Positions 24,996-34,720 are shown, numbered from the stretch's first letter. The stretch: 64,000 nt of DNA from Adiantum capillus-veneris (GCA_014529385.2 CM043947.1:129914391-129978390), one strand, 5' to 3'. Notes: generated by a model not told the origin, from the letters alone. Numbers and translations are program-made.

Positions 24996-27037
24996 GGGGG
25001 GGGTCCTGCTTTCCTTTATGTCACTCGGGTCCCCATCGGACAGGGTCCCCATAAGGACTTCCTTCTTCTTCTGATACTTGTTCTTCTTAGGGTTTAGAGT
25101 TTGCGCTACTTCTTGTCACAGAAGCAGCTTTCGGAAAAGCAGATGCGGTGGGCGAACATCTTGTCACAGTTTCACTTCCAGATTGTCTATGTGCAGGGAC
25201 AGAAGAATGTGGTGGCAGATGCTTTGTCTCGGAAGCCATTGGTTCTGGCTATTTCCGCGATACATCATAGGAGCTTCGAGCATATGGTAGATCAGTATGG
25301 CACAGATACAGATTTTGCAGATATTTTCACACGGATACGGGATGGGGAGACAGTAGTTGGATACTCCCTTTGGGAAGGCTACTTGATGAAAAAGACTATG
25401 TTGTGCGTTACACAGCCATTGAGGGAAAAGGTTATGACTGAATGCCATTGTCCACCTTTTACGGGTCACCGCGGCATTGCTACCACCATGAAAGGGGTAG
25501 AGAGATACTTCTTTTGGCCGAGACTCAAAAAGGATGTGGAAGAGTTTGTGCGCAGTTGCTTAGTACGCCAGAAGGTCAAGTTTGACATGCATAAGGCACA
25601 GGGATTGTTACAGCCTTTACCCATACCCACCCGCCCCTGGGAAAGTATTGCGATGGATTTCATTTTTGATCTCGTGAGAAGACAGAGTGGTCACGATGGT
25701 ATCTAATCTGTTATTGACAGATTTAGTAAACAGGCTCATTTCATTCTAGTGAAGAAAACAGTCAAGCTAGATAATGTAGCGAGACTGTTTGTGGCCCAGA
25801 TCTTCAGATTACATGGCATGTCTAAGACGATTGTCTCCGACAGAGACCCCAGATTTACGAGTTTGTTTTGGAAGGCAATTTGGGAGAACATTTGCGCGTA
25901 GTTGCAGTTCTCGTCATCGTTCTGATAAGACGGTTTATGGCTTTTGTCGGTTTTGCAGGCGTAATCGCGGTTGATGACAATGCTTTCAAGAGGGGGGTAT
26001 GTCACAAAGTGATGACGTGGCGGACAGCAGAAACCCTAATTTCTGGCTGAAACCCTAAAATTCCTGCAAACCCTAAAATCTGCCAAAAACCCTAATTTGC
26101 AGCAAACCCTATTTTCTGGCTGAAACCCTAATTCCAGGAAACCCTAAATTGCCGGGGAGATGCCACGTGGTAGATGGTACGGATTTCCGTGAATTGCGGC
26201 GCGATTTGCGGCCAGCTGTACGGCAGCTTGCTTTTTCTGGCTACGCAATGAGAAAGAGAGAGAGAATGCTTTTGCTTTCAAAACTTTGACTCTCTGTGAG
26301 AGAGAGAGAGAGCAGTTGCTTTTGCTTTCAAGCTTTTGGGGCTCTGCTTTTGGGCATCCCTTGTAACTTTAAATAAGTGGTTTGGGTATTCACTTCTCAG
26401 AGCATCTGGACGCAGAGTTTGAAAGTGAATCCCGACCCACTCTCTTGTACTTTGAATTGATTAATACAAAAAGAAATACCGAAAGGGGCGCCAGTCTTTG
26501 GGGCCAATATCTCTAGGCACGGAACTCCGCCGGGCCAGTGCAAATCTATTGTGATCTGTGAATTGTTTGAAGTGGTTATTTGGTGCTGTCGCGATTGATT
26601 CTTGACTTGGAGTGTCCAAGTCTGTTACAGTTTGAATGATCATCTAAACCTCAAACCTTGGTTGCACGCAAGAACCCAATCTCCTGCGCGAACCTTGGCT
26701 GTATATGTGACCCGCCCACCTTTATGAATTGTTGGCAATGCACGAAACCTTTGCGAAGCCTGCTGTCTTTGCGAAACTTGTTGTGCTACTGATTGCGCTA
26801 ACTGCCTGTTTGTTGCCCCACCCAGCTATGCGTGACAATTCCACTTGCAGGCTCTAACTGCGCCCTACCAGGCCTGCTCGCCAGTGTAGAGAGAGCTCTT
26901 CAAGTGGCGTGCAGCAGTAGAAAGCCATGGCGCGAGCAGGGGTGGTGACGCAAGCTGCAGTCTGAGGGCTCAGTGATGATGCAGGCAGCAGGCTGAAGGC
27001 TCACAGGTGATGCGAGCAGCAAGAAGCCATGCCCACA

Positions 27038-27088
<51 letters not shown>

Positions 27089-27913
27089 GCTTTAGAATAA
27101 TCAACTGTTTCTTAACCATCTTTGCTTGTAAATTTTGCTCCTCAGGTTACGGGAAATACAATTTACAATCTATTGAAGCTAGGAGAAGTAGAAGCAGGTG
27201 AAGATGACAAGCCAGTTGAGCCTGTGCCAAAGATACTGTCTGTGGAGGTGCCTGCTTTTGAGAGGATGCTCGCCTAAATAATCTTCTTTACGCACCAATT
27301 CACGGCTGTATTCTTTTACTTTGTTGAAATGAGTGAACATGTTTGTGTGTGTAGGTTCTGTGGAGTCCATTTGATGACATTGTTCCTACAAAACCCCAGA
27401 AATCTGTTGCAGCAGTGGAAAACAAAGATGCCAAGACTAGCCTGAAAAAAGTGAAGTGAGTTTGTAACAGAACATCTCCTTTCTGTTTCTTATAAAAACG
27501 TTTATCATCACGTATTGACCCACTATGCAATCATGTTGCAGACAGCTCAATTTGTTGTCATTTGGTGAGGAAGCTGAGCAAGAGGAGCAGGAATTGGCTA
27601 CTAAAAATGTGAAGATTAAGAGTAGTCATGACGTATTGAATGATCCACGGCTGTTGAAAGGAGACACTGATGATGCTTATGTGGTAAGGTTTTCATCGTC
27701 ATGCTTGATGCAACTCGCCTGTCTGTTCTTACAAATAAGATAAGTAACATGTTTGTAATTTTGCAAAGCTGCTTGTCTAAGGAATATGCAGTAGATAGCA
27801 TGCTGTAATTTTTGTTATATTTTGGCAAGAAATACAGTAATTTCTTCGTGCTGTCAAGTTTCTTACTTGTACATGGATCTATTTCATATACATGGCCTTT
27901 TGTAGATGTTGAG

Positions 27914-27971
<58 letters not shown>

Positions 27972-30606
27972 AAAGTTTTCTCAATTATTAGGATGAACTG
28001 GAAGTGAAAAGACGTAAAGAGCTTCAATCATCTGTTAGAGAAGCATTGAACACTAGGAAAAAAGCAATTGATGGTGGCCCGATGGAAAGAGAGAGGAGTA
28101 GAGTTGCAGGCGACTCAGATGAGGAAGACGATGTAGACTTTGATGCTGCCATGAGACGTAAAGTCTTGGAGAAGCGAAAGAAATTTGATGAAGGGCATGG
28201 TTCTGTGAAGCAAATCAGACAAGGTATGTTAGTTATTACTGCTTGTGTCCTTTGATATTTTTATGAAGAATTAAAGGGTCATCAAATGGCATGCTAGGAA
28301 AGAGCGCTAAAGCTGAGGATGAGCCGGCTTCTTCAAGGTAAAGCGTAGTATGGACTGCATCACTTGCACCTATGATATTAGCATCCGACTTCCTGACCAG
28401 TTCTGGCTTTGGCATGCAGTGAAGATGATGAAAATGCACTAACAAAGCGTGACAAATTATCTTTGAAGAAAAAGGGTTTGGGATCAGAGGTAAGGGCAGG
28501 TCTGATGCTGAAAGCAGATGTAGATGCACAAATGTTGGGGCCCCTGGAACAGCAGCGCCACATACATAAGCAGAAGAAGCGTGCACGACAAGGGCGGGAA
28601 GAGGCGGTATGTGCTTTACTCGTTGTTGAATCAGTATGGAAGAATTTGAGTAATTTTTGCCTAAATTTGATCTTCATGCTAACAGACGCTTGCTAAATTG
28701 AAGCAATTCCAAAACAATCTCTCAAAGGCTAAAACTGGTCTTTCAAAAGACGTCAGCGCTGCAGAAGATGATGACTCTGGATGGCTAACACATCGTTTGG
28801 TATTCAATTCAGAAAAAGGGAAAAGGGTAAGAATATACCTGTGCTTGTTTCATGTGCAATATCTTTCCAAAGCTTTCACATCCTGAGTGTAACATCTGTT
28901 TTTGGAAGTGCTGCATCCACACATTAAAGCTAATCTCGGTAACTGTTGTCTCTTCTTTTGTAGGAGTTTGTGTCTGTGCATCTTTTATCTCTATCAATGT
29001 GTAGTGTTTAAGTCAATATACTGACAACCTCAACATAGATGAGAAAATGTTTTCTGTCCTTGCTTGCTTGATTTGTTCCTCACCTACAACTTAGCTCTAT
29101 ATTCTGGCTTGTGTTTCCATTGTTTACAACAATATGCTGATGACCTAACAAGGTAGAGGTAGATGAGAAAATGTTTTCAGTCCACGTTTGCTTCATATGC
29201 TCTTAGCTACAGCTAAGCTCTATGTTCTGGTTTTTCCTTTTTATTACCTTGCTTCAGGTAAATTTCAAGCGATTTTCCAAACCTTGCCGGGAAGATATTC
29301 TGTGACATGTGCCATGGCTGCCCCTTGTTTTTTATCAAAGATAGGGCTTTCTTAATACAACAAACAAATAACAAGCTATGCTGCCAAAGCCATGTCACAA
29401 TGGGCACTGTATTAATCAAAGATGCTGCTTTTGAGTAATTAGACCCTGCTAGGAAGACTCATTGTCCGCAGTTCCCTCTCGGCTGATGAGCCTTGGAAGG
29501 GCGGTGCTGCCTGAGACTCCATAAATTCTCAATCTGTGCTCTCTGCAATCACCTTGTCTCGTAACTTGCTCTTGAATACTATGGCAATCACGCCTGACCC
29601 TCTAGAGGAGCCATGCCATCATGTACTCCTATATGGTGACTCACATTGGAAGCTCTATACCTAGGGAAGGGTTCTCTCCTGACTCAGCGTCTTTGCCCTC
29701 CATCACCTCCTCCAGCCGGATGGGGTGTGTCCATAAAGAGCCATTGCAGTTCCAAGCCGCTAATGTGAGCTCCAATGGTGTGTCCTCTGTTCTCGTTGGC
29801 CAAGAGTTGCTATGTACTGGCCTACCTTTCAATGAAAAACCCTCCTGTCCCTGAAGAGGCGTTTTTGCCCTCTTTCCAGGCTTGCATGAGTTGGGGCAAG
29901 AGTCCCCATGTGACTGGCCTACCTTTCTATGAAAACCTCCAGTCTCTGTAGAAGGCCTTCTTGTCCTCTTTCCAGGCTTGCATCATCCATATATAATGGG
30001 CTACTTGGTAGGCTGCTTAACACCACTCTTCCTCTTGAATGTCATGTTCTCTTCTCCATTCCCAAATTGGAGCATGAGGGTATGTTTGGGAGCGTCCTTT
30101 CCCATCCCATTCTCCAAGTTTTGGCAAATCACTTACGTAGCCCACTTTCCTACATAGCTCCATGTAGCTCCACTGTGTCTTGTTTAGGAGAGGCTCCCTC
30201 CGGCATCCCTTGACCGTACACTGAGCTTGGGGGACTTTCCTCTTCCTCTCCTCTTCAAGTGTGGCGTTCACCCATATGGTTTCCTTTGGATGGTGTTCCT
30301 CCACTTCTTGTTTCACCATCCTCGGTGCATAAAATTTTGTGTTGGGGGCTTCCATGCCTACACATCCTGGATAGGTGATTGTGTGTGTGATCTGTGTATG
30401 TATATGCATATTGAGTGTGTGTGTGTGTGTGTGATTGTGTGGATGAGAGTCCCCTTGCTTTGCAGGATGAGATGGCCCGGAATGACGACCCTGAGCAATA
30501 CGTTCTTTATGATCCTTTGGTTGAGAAGGGTAAAGAAAAGTTCAACAAGATGCAAGCAAGGATGAAGAGAAAAGAGCGGGAGTGGGCTGGAAAACCAATT
30601 AGCTGA
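15200..30606 (+). CDS. CYP57: CYP57/CWC27-type spliceosomal cyclophilin, 11 exons
   Basis: Homologue of plant CYP57 and human CWC27, a nuclear cyclophilin-domain protein of the activated spliceosome. Exons: 15200-15307, 15385-15496, 16683-16861, 27146-27247, 27355-27455, 27542-27683, 27992-28223, 28298-28337, 28420-28606, 28686-28826, 30466-30606. All borders are GT-AG and phases join without a stop, giving 494 residues (Arabidopsis protein about 500). The start [16 protein letters not shown] matches the family N-terminus. Residues about 10-165 are the cyclophilin fold: [14 protein letters not shown] (Arg, Phe and Gln of the active site), NSQFFISL and [14 protein letters not shown]. The usual His six residues after Trp is Asn. 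[26 protein letters not shown], acidic and basic coiled stretches, and the C-terminal [17 protein letters not shown] are hallmark CWC27 segments. Introns 2, 3 and 10 are expanded (1.2, 10.3 and 1.6 kb), intron 3 by nested retrotransposons. It appears intact; splicing is inferred from homology. Confidence 0.95.
15719..15799. repeat. (GT)n(GA)n microsatellite in CYP57 intron 2
   Basis: About 11 GT units pass directly into about 29 GA units, lying 220 nt after the exon 2 donor. Confidence 0.97.
16187..16347. repeat. Degenerate TTCCCGTTCC-type repeat in CYP57 intron 2
   Basis: Repeated GTTCCCGTTCCG, GTTCCCATTCC and GTTTCCCGTTC motifs, with AACAGGGAATGGC at both ends of the block. This is a simple-sequence or decayed minisatellite region with no coding content. 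Confidence 0.6.
16918..16992. repeat. (GA)n microsatellite at the start of CYP57 intron 3
   Basis: About 37 GA units begin 57 nt after the exon 3 donor site, ahead of the transposon-filled part of the intron. Confidence 0.97.
17578..18430 (-). pseudogene. LINE ORF1-like remnant in CYP57 intron 3
   Basis: A 254-residue frame (18342-17578), open upstream to about 18430. The N-terminal third is a heptad-rich coiled coil ([20 protein letters not shown]). A Lys/Gly basic linker ([10 protein letters not shown]) follows, then [20 protein letters not shown] with a following LLRMMG, which fits the RNA-binding core of LINE ORF1 proteins. The end ([17 protein letters not shown] onward) looks frameshifted. 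No reverse transcriptase ORF follows, so only the 5' part or a rearranged copy is present. Assignment rests on architecture. Confidence 0.5.
18595..19182 (-). repeat. 3' LTR of element C
   Basis: Bounded by TGTCACAAG at 18595 and TTTGTGACA ending at 19182. It matches 24567-25098, and in reverse 21224-21824 and 23352-24085. It contains GGCGGAGTTCCACCCC and a (TG)n tract at about 19003-19018. Confidence 0.85.
19183..20041 (-). other. 3' internal region of element C
   Basis: A reverse-complement counterpart of 22450-23351 in element D. Shared tracts include GAACTCTTGATAT, GCATATGTAAGCATTTGTGT (reading the reverse strand) and repeated AAGGAGAAGCTAACTCCTTGATC-like units. It is non-coding. Confidence 0.65.
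20042..21223 (-). pseudogene. Element C gag and protease
   Basis: The frame 20629-20042 (195 residues) holds a canonical zinc knuckle, [14 protein letters not shown] (CX2CX4HX4C). A Pro-rich linker follows, then the protease: [17 protein letters not shown] with Asp-Pro-Gly at the active site, and [15 protein letters not shown] near the end. Upstream frames to 21223 are gag with several breaks. Protease is followed by a stop and non-coding sequence instead of RT. This is the longest intact reading frame of C. Confidence 0.75.
21224..21824 (+). repeat. 5' LTR of element D
   Basis: 601 bp. It carries five exact AAACCCTAA motifs at about 21349-21440 and a (CT)n tract at 21705-21743. It lacks about 75 bp that the 3' LTR has at about 23850-23930. 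Confidence 0.9.
23352..24085 (+). repeat. 3' LTR of element D
   Basis: 734 bp. It carries nine exact AAACCCTAA motifs at about 23479-23655. Its end, TTCTATTGGCACGTGGTGTC to CTTGTGACA, matches the other LTRs of the family. Confidence 0.9.
23479..23660 (+). repeat. Telo-box array in the 3' LTR of D
   Basis: AAACCCTAA recurs about every 16 bp with spacers such as TTGCTGA, TTGTAG and TTGTTGA. Nine exact copies and at least one variant (AAACCCTGA). Leu/Phe/Gly-rich reverse-strand frames here come from the repeat and are not genes. Confidence 0.9.
24091..24371 (-). pseudogene. Element C gag N-terminal part
   Basis: The reverse frame starting [20 protein letters not shown] passes into a Pro-rich stretch and is cut by element D at the GGTGG duplication. 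The remaining gag continues at 21223 and below. Upstream (24372-24566) is the leader with a Met-type primer site next to the LTR. Confidence 0.55.
24567..25098 (-). repeat. Truncated 5' LTR of element C
   Basis: Matches 18595-19182 from GTGCCAATAGAAAAGAA onward. Its inner end is altered (the TGTCACAAG end is missing) and its outer end stops at GGGTTTAGAG, where element B sequence begins. It contains (TG)n at 24960-24992 followed by a G run. Confidence 0.75.
25099..25998 (+). pseudogene. Element B: RNase H end and integrase of a gypsy element
   Basis: The frame 25101-25706 begins inside RNase H ([20 protein letters not shown], then [10 protein letters not shown]). It passes to the His-His-Cys-Cys domain ([10 protein letters not shown], where intact copies have H at the start, and RSCLVRQK with the first Cys kept) and the catalytic core [10 protein letters not shown] stop follows. 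Frame pieces continue as [11 protein letters not shown] and IVSDRDPRF (second Asp). The segment carrying the catalytic Glu and the tail is missing. Everything upstream in pol is lost at the junction with the C LTR at 25098. Confidence 0.85.
26000..26629 (+). repeat. 3' LTR of element B
   Basis: Begins TGTCACAAAGTGATGACGTGG right after the purine tract AAGAGGGGGGTA and ends TCTGTTACA. Related to the C/D LTRs (shared GATGACGTGG, ACGGATTTCCGTGA, GAAATACCGAAAGGGGCGCC) but a distinct subfamily. Six exact AAACCCTAA motifs lie at about 26029-26148. Confidence 0.8.
26630..27087. other. End of CYP57 intron 3 with (GA)n tract
   Basis: No gene or element recognised in 26630-27040. A (GA)n microsatellite at 27041-27087 lies 58 nt before the exon 4 acceptor, so intron 3 has a long GA tract near each end. 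Confidence 0.7.
27919..27971. repeat. (CT)n microsatellite in CYP57 intron 6
   Basis: An almost uninterrupted CT run ends 20 nt before the exon 7 acceptor, so it occupies the position of the polypyrimidine tract. Confidence 0.95.
29009..29986. repeat. Two tandem duplications in CYP57 intron 10
   Basis: Pair one, about 29009-29110 and 29130-29230, shares GATGAGAAAATGTTTTC. Pair two, about 29817-29888 and 29918-29986, shares ACTGGCCTACCTTTC and CTCTTTCCAGGCTTGCAT. The rest of intron 10 (28827-30465) has no recognised coding sequence. A (GT)n run lies at 30415-30432, 33 nt before the acceptor. Confidence 0.75.
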
Positions 30607-31300
30607 CATGGAACAGGTTGGCAAGGTTTTTTGTTGTATCTTGAAATTACACTCGCAGTCCTTGCAATAATAATTGCTGATTTTTGTTGTTACTCAAAAG
30701 TGATGCGACTTCTGATGAATATGTAGGTGTACTCATTCTGTTTACAATACGCCTCGTTATATGGTGCCATTCTGCATGACATGTTGATTTCAGGCCACCC
30801 ATATACCGGTATCCAAGTCCATGACAGGTCTAAGATACGGTTGGTGCTTCGCTACAGAATTGCACATCAATTGGACTCTTAAGGGAGGAAAGACAGGGCA
30901 TCCATTCAATCTGCTGTAGACCAGTGGTTGTATGGTGTAAAAATGCATCCTTTACATGCATTGGCAGAAAGCGGCTGCAAATTTGTATGTTATGCCCATG
31001 ACAACTTTCATGCGGTTGAGGTTAGCCAAATTCAGGTCTCCCAAAAAGCAATCTGTACTTGGTTTGAGCTGTGCCTGCAGAACCATGGCCATGCTTGTAA
31101 ATCAGGAAGTATCCTTGAAAGGTTCAACAAGCTCATTTCTGCCTCCCCTTTTACTTTATTTGACTAGGCTCAAGCATTTGGATTGTAAGTTTACCTCAGG
31201 ATTGCCTCTTGAGAGACCTGGATATTATGGACACCTGGTGTTTGGTTGTCTAATAAGTTACTTCTCTTTGGCCAGGCATTAATAAAAATCTTCTTCTTCT
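30607..31300 (+). other. Probable 3' UTR and downstream flank of CYP57
   Basis: Non-coding sequence after the stop. AT-rich AATAATAATT at about 30667 and TTAATAAAAAT at about 31279 could act in 3' end formation. The true cleavage site cannot be fixed from sequence. Confidence 0.35.
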
Positions 31301-31722
31301 TCTTCTCTCTCTCTCTCTGCTCGTCGAAACCTAGCCGTCATAATCTTCGCGTCTCCCCTGGGCGAGGGCGGCCCTGTGGGGGGCGTTAACACACAAGCCC
31401 TGCCCCATGCCCAAGTGTGACTCTGCTGTGACCTGCGCCCGACCCTGCTACTATTTGCTCGTCATCGTTTTGGTTCAAGATCTGCTGCGACTTGTGCCTG
31501 ACCCTGCTACGGCCTGCTCGTTTGCATACAAGGTCGATTTGGTTCAAAGACTCTCTCTCTCCCCCTCTCTATTAGCCCGTTGAAAACTAGGCATCATCTA
31601 TGCTCGTCGATTATCCCGCCTACACAGAGCTTAATGCTTCCACTTCAAAAAATTAAATCAGAATAAGCCCTTGATCTCACACACCACTGTGTGGTTCAAC
31701 AGGAATCCCCTTTTGTAGCCTG
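31301..31722. other. Gene-free stretch with CT-rich patches
   Basis: TTC/TC-rich runs at about 31286-31318 and 31551-31571. Two similar GACCTGCGCCCGACCCTGCT and CTTGTGCCTGACCCTGCT segments about 65 bp apart suggest a local duplication. Confidence 0.5.
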
Positions 31723-32400
31723 ATGTCGTCCTTTGGTACCCCTATTGCACGCAAGAGCTTTCTTGCGGTGGCAACGGCACCGAGGAAGGACCTTGCCGCC
31801 CGCCAAGAAGCACGAATCACAGCTCTTGAGGCTCATATTCAAGAACTCGTCGGGGAGAATGAGGAGACTCGAAGAACATTTACGGAAGCTTGAAGATGCG
31901 AAGGAAGTAGAGAGTCTAGCTTTGCTTGAAAAAGCACACGCAGTCGAAGCCTCACTCACCGAAACTGTCATGGCAATGCAGAAAGAATCACATGAAGCAA
32001 CACATAAGAAGATTGACATCAAGATACATGCAACCCTACAAGAATGCCGGTTACAAGAATGTCTTGGCCTCAAGGTCAAGATTGGGGGGCTACACTCACT
32101 GTGGTGTACCACGGAGGACACCCTTAAGGAAGCAATCACCAAGCTCAATGACATTCTTCAACCTATCTACATCAAGCTCGAAACTATTGCTTGGATCAAT
32201 GACATGTGCCGCTCGAGCATTGCATACTCACTTTCAAGGACAAAGATGAGTGTATGAAGTTGCTATGTCAACCTCGACTTCTCAAGGGAAAAAAGCTTTG
32301 CATTGTTGAAGAATTGACCATGAATCAACTCAAGAGTAAAGCAGGCGAGCTCAAGAAGGTGCATGAAGCACGTAAGCAAGGCAAATGGACAGTCTATTGA
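31723..32400 (+). pseudogene. Frameshifted coiled-coil ORF, possibly LINE ORF1-like
   Basis: Three frames read in order. 31723-31890 begins MSSFGTPIARKSFLAVATAP and contains the heptad-rich EARITALEAHIQELVGENEE. 31733-32257 continues with LEDAKEVESLALLEKAHAVE, and 32206-32400 with TFKDKDECMKLLCQPRLLKG and ending EARKQGKWTVY. A coiled coil followed by a basic C-terminal domain with a K-x-G-K-x end resembles ORF1 proteins of L1-type LINEs, in which such a domain binds RNA. No RT follows. The function is not established. Confidence 0.4.
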
Positions 32401-32617
32401 GGTGGCAAAGCGATCATCTAGGAGTTTTGAAATCCCAAACTGGCTCTCCCGTCAGCCGACCCTTCTTAGGTTTTTGTTCTCTCTTTTTTCCTACACTACC
32501 CATTTGATGGACCCTCAATCCTTAACTGATATGTATCAGCTCGCATTGAGAAGGAATTGTTGTAATGTTGTGTTTTTTGTTCCCATGGGTCATATATGAC
32601 TTCCGTGGACGATAATT

Positions 32618-32620
<3 letters not shown>

Positions 32621-32679
<59 letters not shown>
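32621..32679. repeat. (CT)n(CA)n compound microsatellite
   Basis: About 15 CT units run directly into about 15 CA units. Confidence 0.97.
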
Positions 32680-32680
<1 letters not shown>

Positions 32681-32773
32681 CAGCTAGAGATGGAGACAAC
32701 CAAATTTAGAGGAGTATCGTTGAGTCCAAGATTTGTCAGCTGTGCCAAATAGAGCCAGAGAGAGCTACATTAC

Positions 32774-33113
32774 ATGATTTTTGTTAAAGATTCTCAAAAT
32801 GAACCTAATATTTTAGCAAAAGAAAATAAACACACTTACAAGGAATTAGAGTTATCCAATTTTCTCAAGGGGTTTCAAGATGTCTTTATTGACGACATCC
32901 TTTGTGAACTACCTCCTAAACGAGGCAATGATGACCATGCAATTGAACTTCTTCTAAGAAGTTCACCGCCTAACAAACCTCCTTATAGAGTTTCTCAAGC
33001 TCAACAAGAGGAGATTATGCGGCAAGTCCATAAGCTAGTAGAGAAGGGCATGGTTAGGCCTAGTCCATCTCCATTTTTCTCACCCATGTTACTAGTGCAA
33101 AAGAAAGACGGCA
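32774..33113 (+). mobile_element. Isolated pol fragment nearly identical to element E
   Basis: This 340-bp piece reads [20 protein letters not shown] through [10 protein letters not shown] and matches the minus-strand segment 45785-46123 of element E, with only four amino-acid differences seen. It spans the protease-RT linker and RT start. No LTR or other gypsy sequence adjoins it: before 32774 is unrelated sequence and after 33113 the match ends abruptly at AAAGACGGCATA. Confidence 0.9.
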
Positions 33114-34139
33114 TAGTGCATGTCACATTTGTAGTGCTCCTATAGACTCGGAGGTTGAAGTTAGATGTTGTGTGTATATGTACCAGCCCCTCACCAAGAA
33201 AGGAGTGTGAAAGACTCGCTTATGGTAAAATATTATCAGATGTTGGAGGTCAGTTTGTCATTAATATGACTTAATACAAAACGAAAAAAGAGTCCAATGT
33301 TTCCTTGGTCCAAGTAGCAAAACACATTTGTTAGTGATTTTACCTTATAAAGCGCAACACAAGTAGTGTACATAGAATGAAAAACAGATTGCACAAGTAG
33401 TGTACATAGAACGAAAAATAGATCGCACAATAAGAAAATAATATTGAAACATTGTTAAACATAAAAAATTCATGTGGAAGAAAGGCTAACATTGATCTTT
33501 CATGGAGAAGAGTGAACCTGTTGTGCTACAAGAACCACCACTAGTCGCATGTGACAACAAAACTTAGTTTTGAGTCTTTCTAGGTCTATGAATACGTTTG
33601 AAATTATTTGTGTGTGTGTGTGTAGGAAGAAAAGGGCAACTACAGACTCATGGTAGTCATCCATAAGACAATATATCCAACTTCATCATGCATAGTGTTG
33701 ACATATACAATAACATTGCCATGAACATCATCAATACCCTATAGTGGGTGTAGAATGAGGTACTGACATATGCTCCAACACAACACACATCACATTAGCA
33801 TACATCAACGCAAAGTTTAGAGTGTTGAATTTTTTGTCATTGTCTCGTTGGGTGTACAAAATTGTAGACATGACCGTAGAGAAGTAGAAGCCTAGTCCAT
33901 AATCAAGCTATATATCAAGGGGGCTCATGTGATGAATGGAGTAGGAACCATTGAGGTGGAGTGTATTGCCATTGTAGCTAAAAACAGATTTCATATGCAT
34001 TAGCATCGAAGAAAAACATGTCGTCGCTTCCCTATTGCCTTGGAGGAGCCAACTTCTTTTGGCGCAAAATGCATAATGCGAGACAGATGTTGCAAACGTT
34101 CCTCTAATGACGTACTATGCATGTTGTTTATCATGTGTC
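33114..34139. other. No gene seen; AT-rich, with a short tandem repeat
   Basis: At about 33361-33432 the unit GCACAAGTAGTGTACATAGAA is repeated with small changes. A (TG)n run lies at about 33608-33624. Otherwise no structure is recognised. Confidence 0.5.
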
Positions 34140-34385
34140 AGAAAGTGGTTAGAGCATTGGTTAAGGCAAAAGGTAGTACCCAAATATGATAATGCCCATA
34201 CTATGTCCAAAGATGGGTTTTAGGATATCTCGAGGTTGTATCTATATCTGATGGTACACTTACCTTGATCAATCATGGTGAAATCTTTTGCATCAAAAAG
34301 TTTGGCTTTAATCTCATCCATTTGAAGTAATGGATATTGGTTTTTAATGGTAATCTTATGGAGACCCTTAAATCTACGTGAAAAC
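34140..34385 (-). pseudogene. Gypsy reverse transcriptase fragment
   Basis: Read on the reverse strand, ITIKNQYPLLQMDEIKAKLF leads to DAKDFTMID, then after a break YGHYHIWVLPFALTNALTTF. These match RT blocks (I-x-N-R-Y-P-L-P, [13 protein letters not shown]-x-T-F) in the right order and spacing. Nothing of the catalytic Asp-Asp block follows. It is a short, old relic. Confidence 0.6.
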
Positions 34386-34720
34386 ACATCTCAAAGACCG
34401 TATTTTTGATATACCTTTATGGGATTCCTAAATATGGTATTCCTAATGGCTTAAAAAAAATTAAAATGTATATAAAAAAGGATGTTGAGATGTGTTTTAC
34501 CAAGTCTTTTGAATTTTTGCCTTCATGTGTCTTTTCATTTCTTAAACTCACCCTTCACTTATGCACTTAAGATGTTTTGAAAGCATTTTGATTTTTTTAG
34601 ATTGGGGGCCTAATTGTGATATCAAAAGGTATTTCTAATGGCTTAAAAAAAATTGAAAGGTATTCCTAATTCAAAGATTCTTTCAAAAACAACAAAAACA
34701 ATGCATTAGTCTATAGCATG

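Larger units (their letters stand above)
18595..25098 (-). mobile_element. Element C: minus-strand Ty3/gypsy element, split by element D
   Basis: The reverse-strand order is 5' LTR (25098 down to about 24567, truncated at its outer end), a Met-type primer site, gag start (24371-24091), gag continuation and protease (21223-20042), a 3' region (20040-19183) and 3' LTR (19182-18595). RT, RNase H and integrase are absent between protease and 3' region, so the copy is internally deleted. Element D lies within gag with a 5-bp duplication. No duplication was found around C itself, which fits the truncated outer end at 25098. Confidence 0.75.

Noticed and set aside
29929-30409. Overlapping frames of 94 and 130 residues inside CYP57 intron 10
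   Set aside because: They lie on opposite strands, overlap a duplicated non-coding stretch and show no family match.
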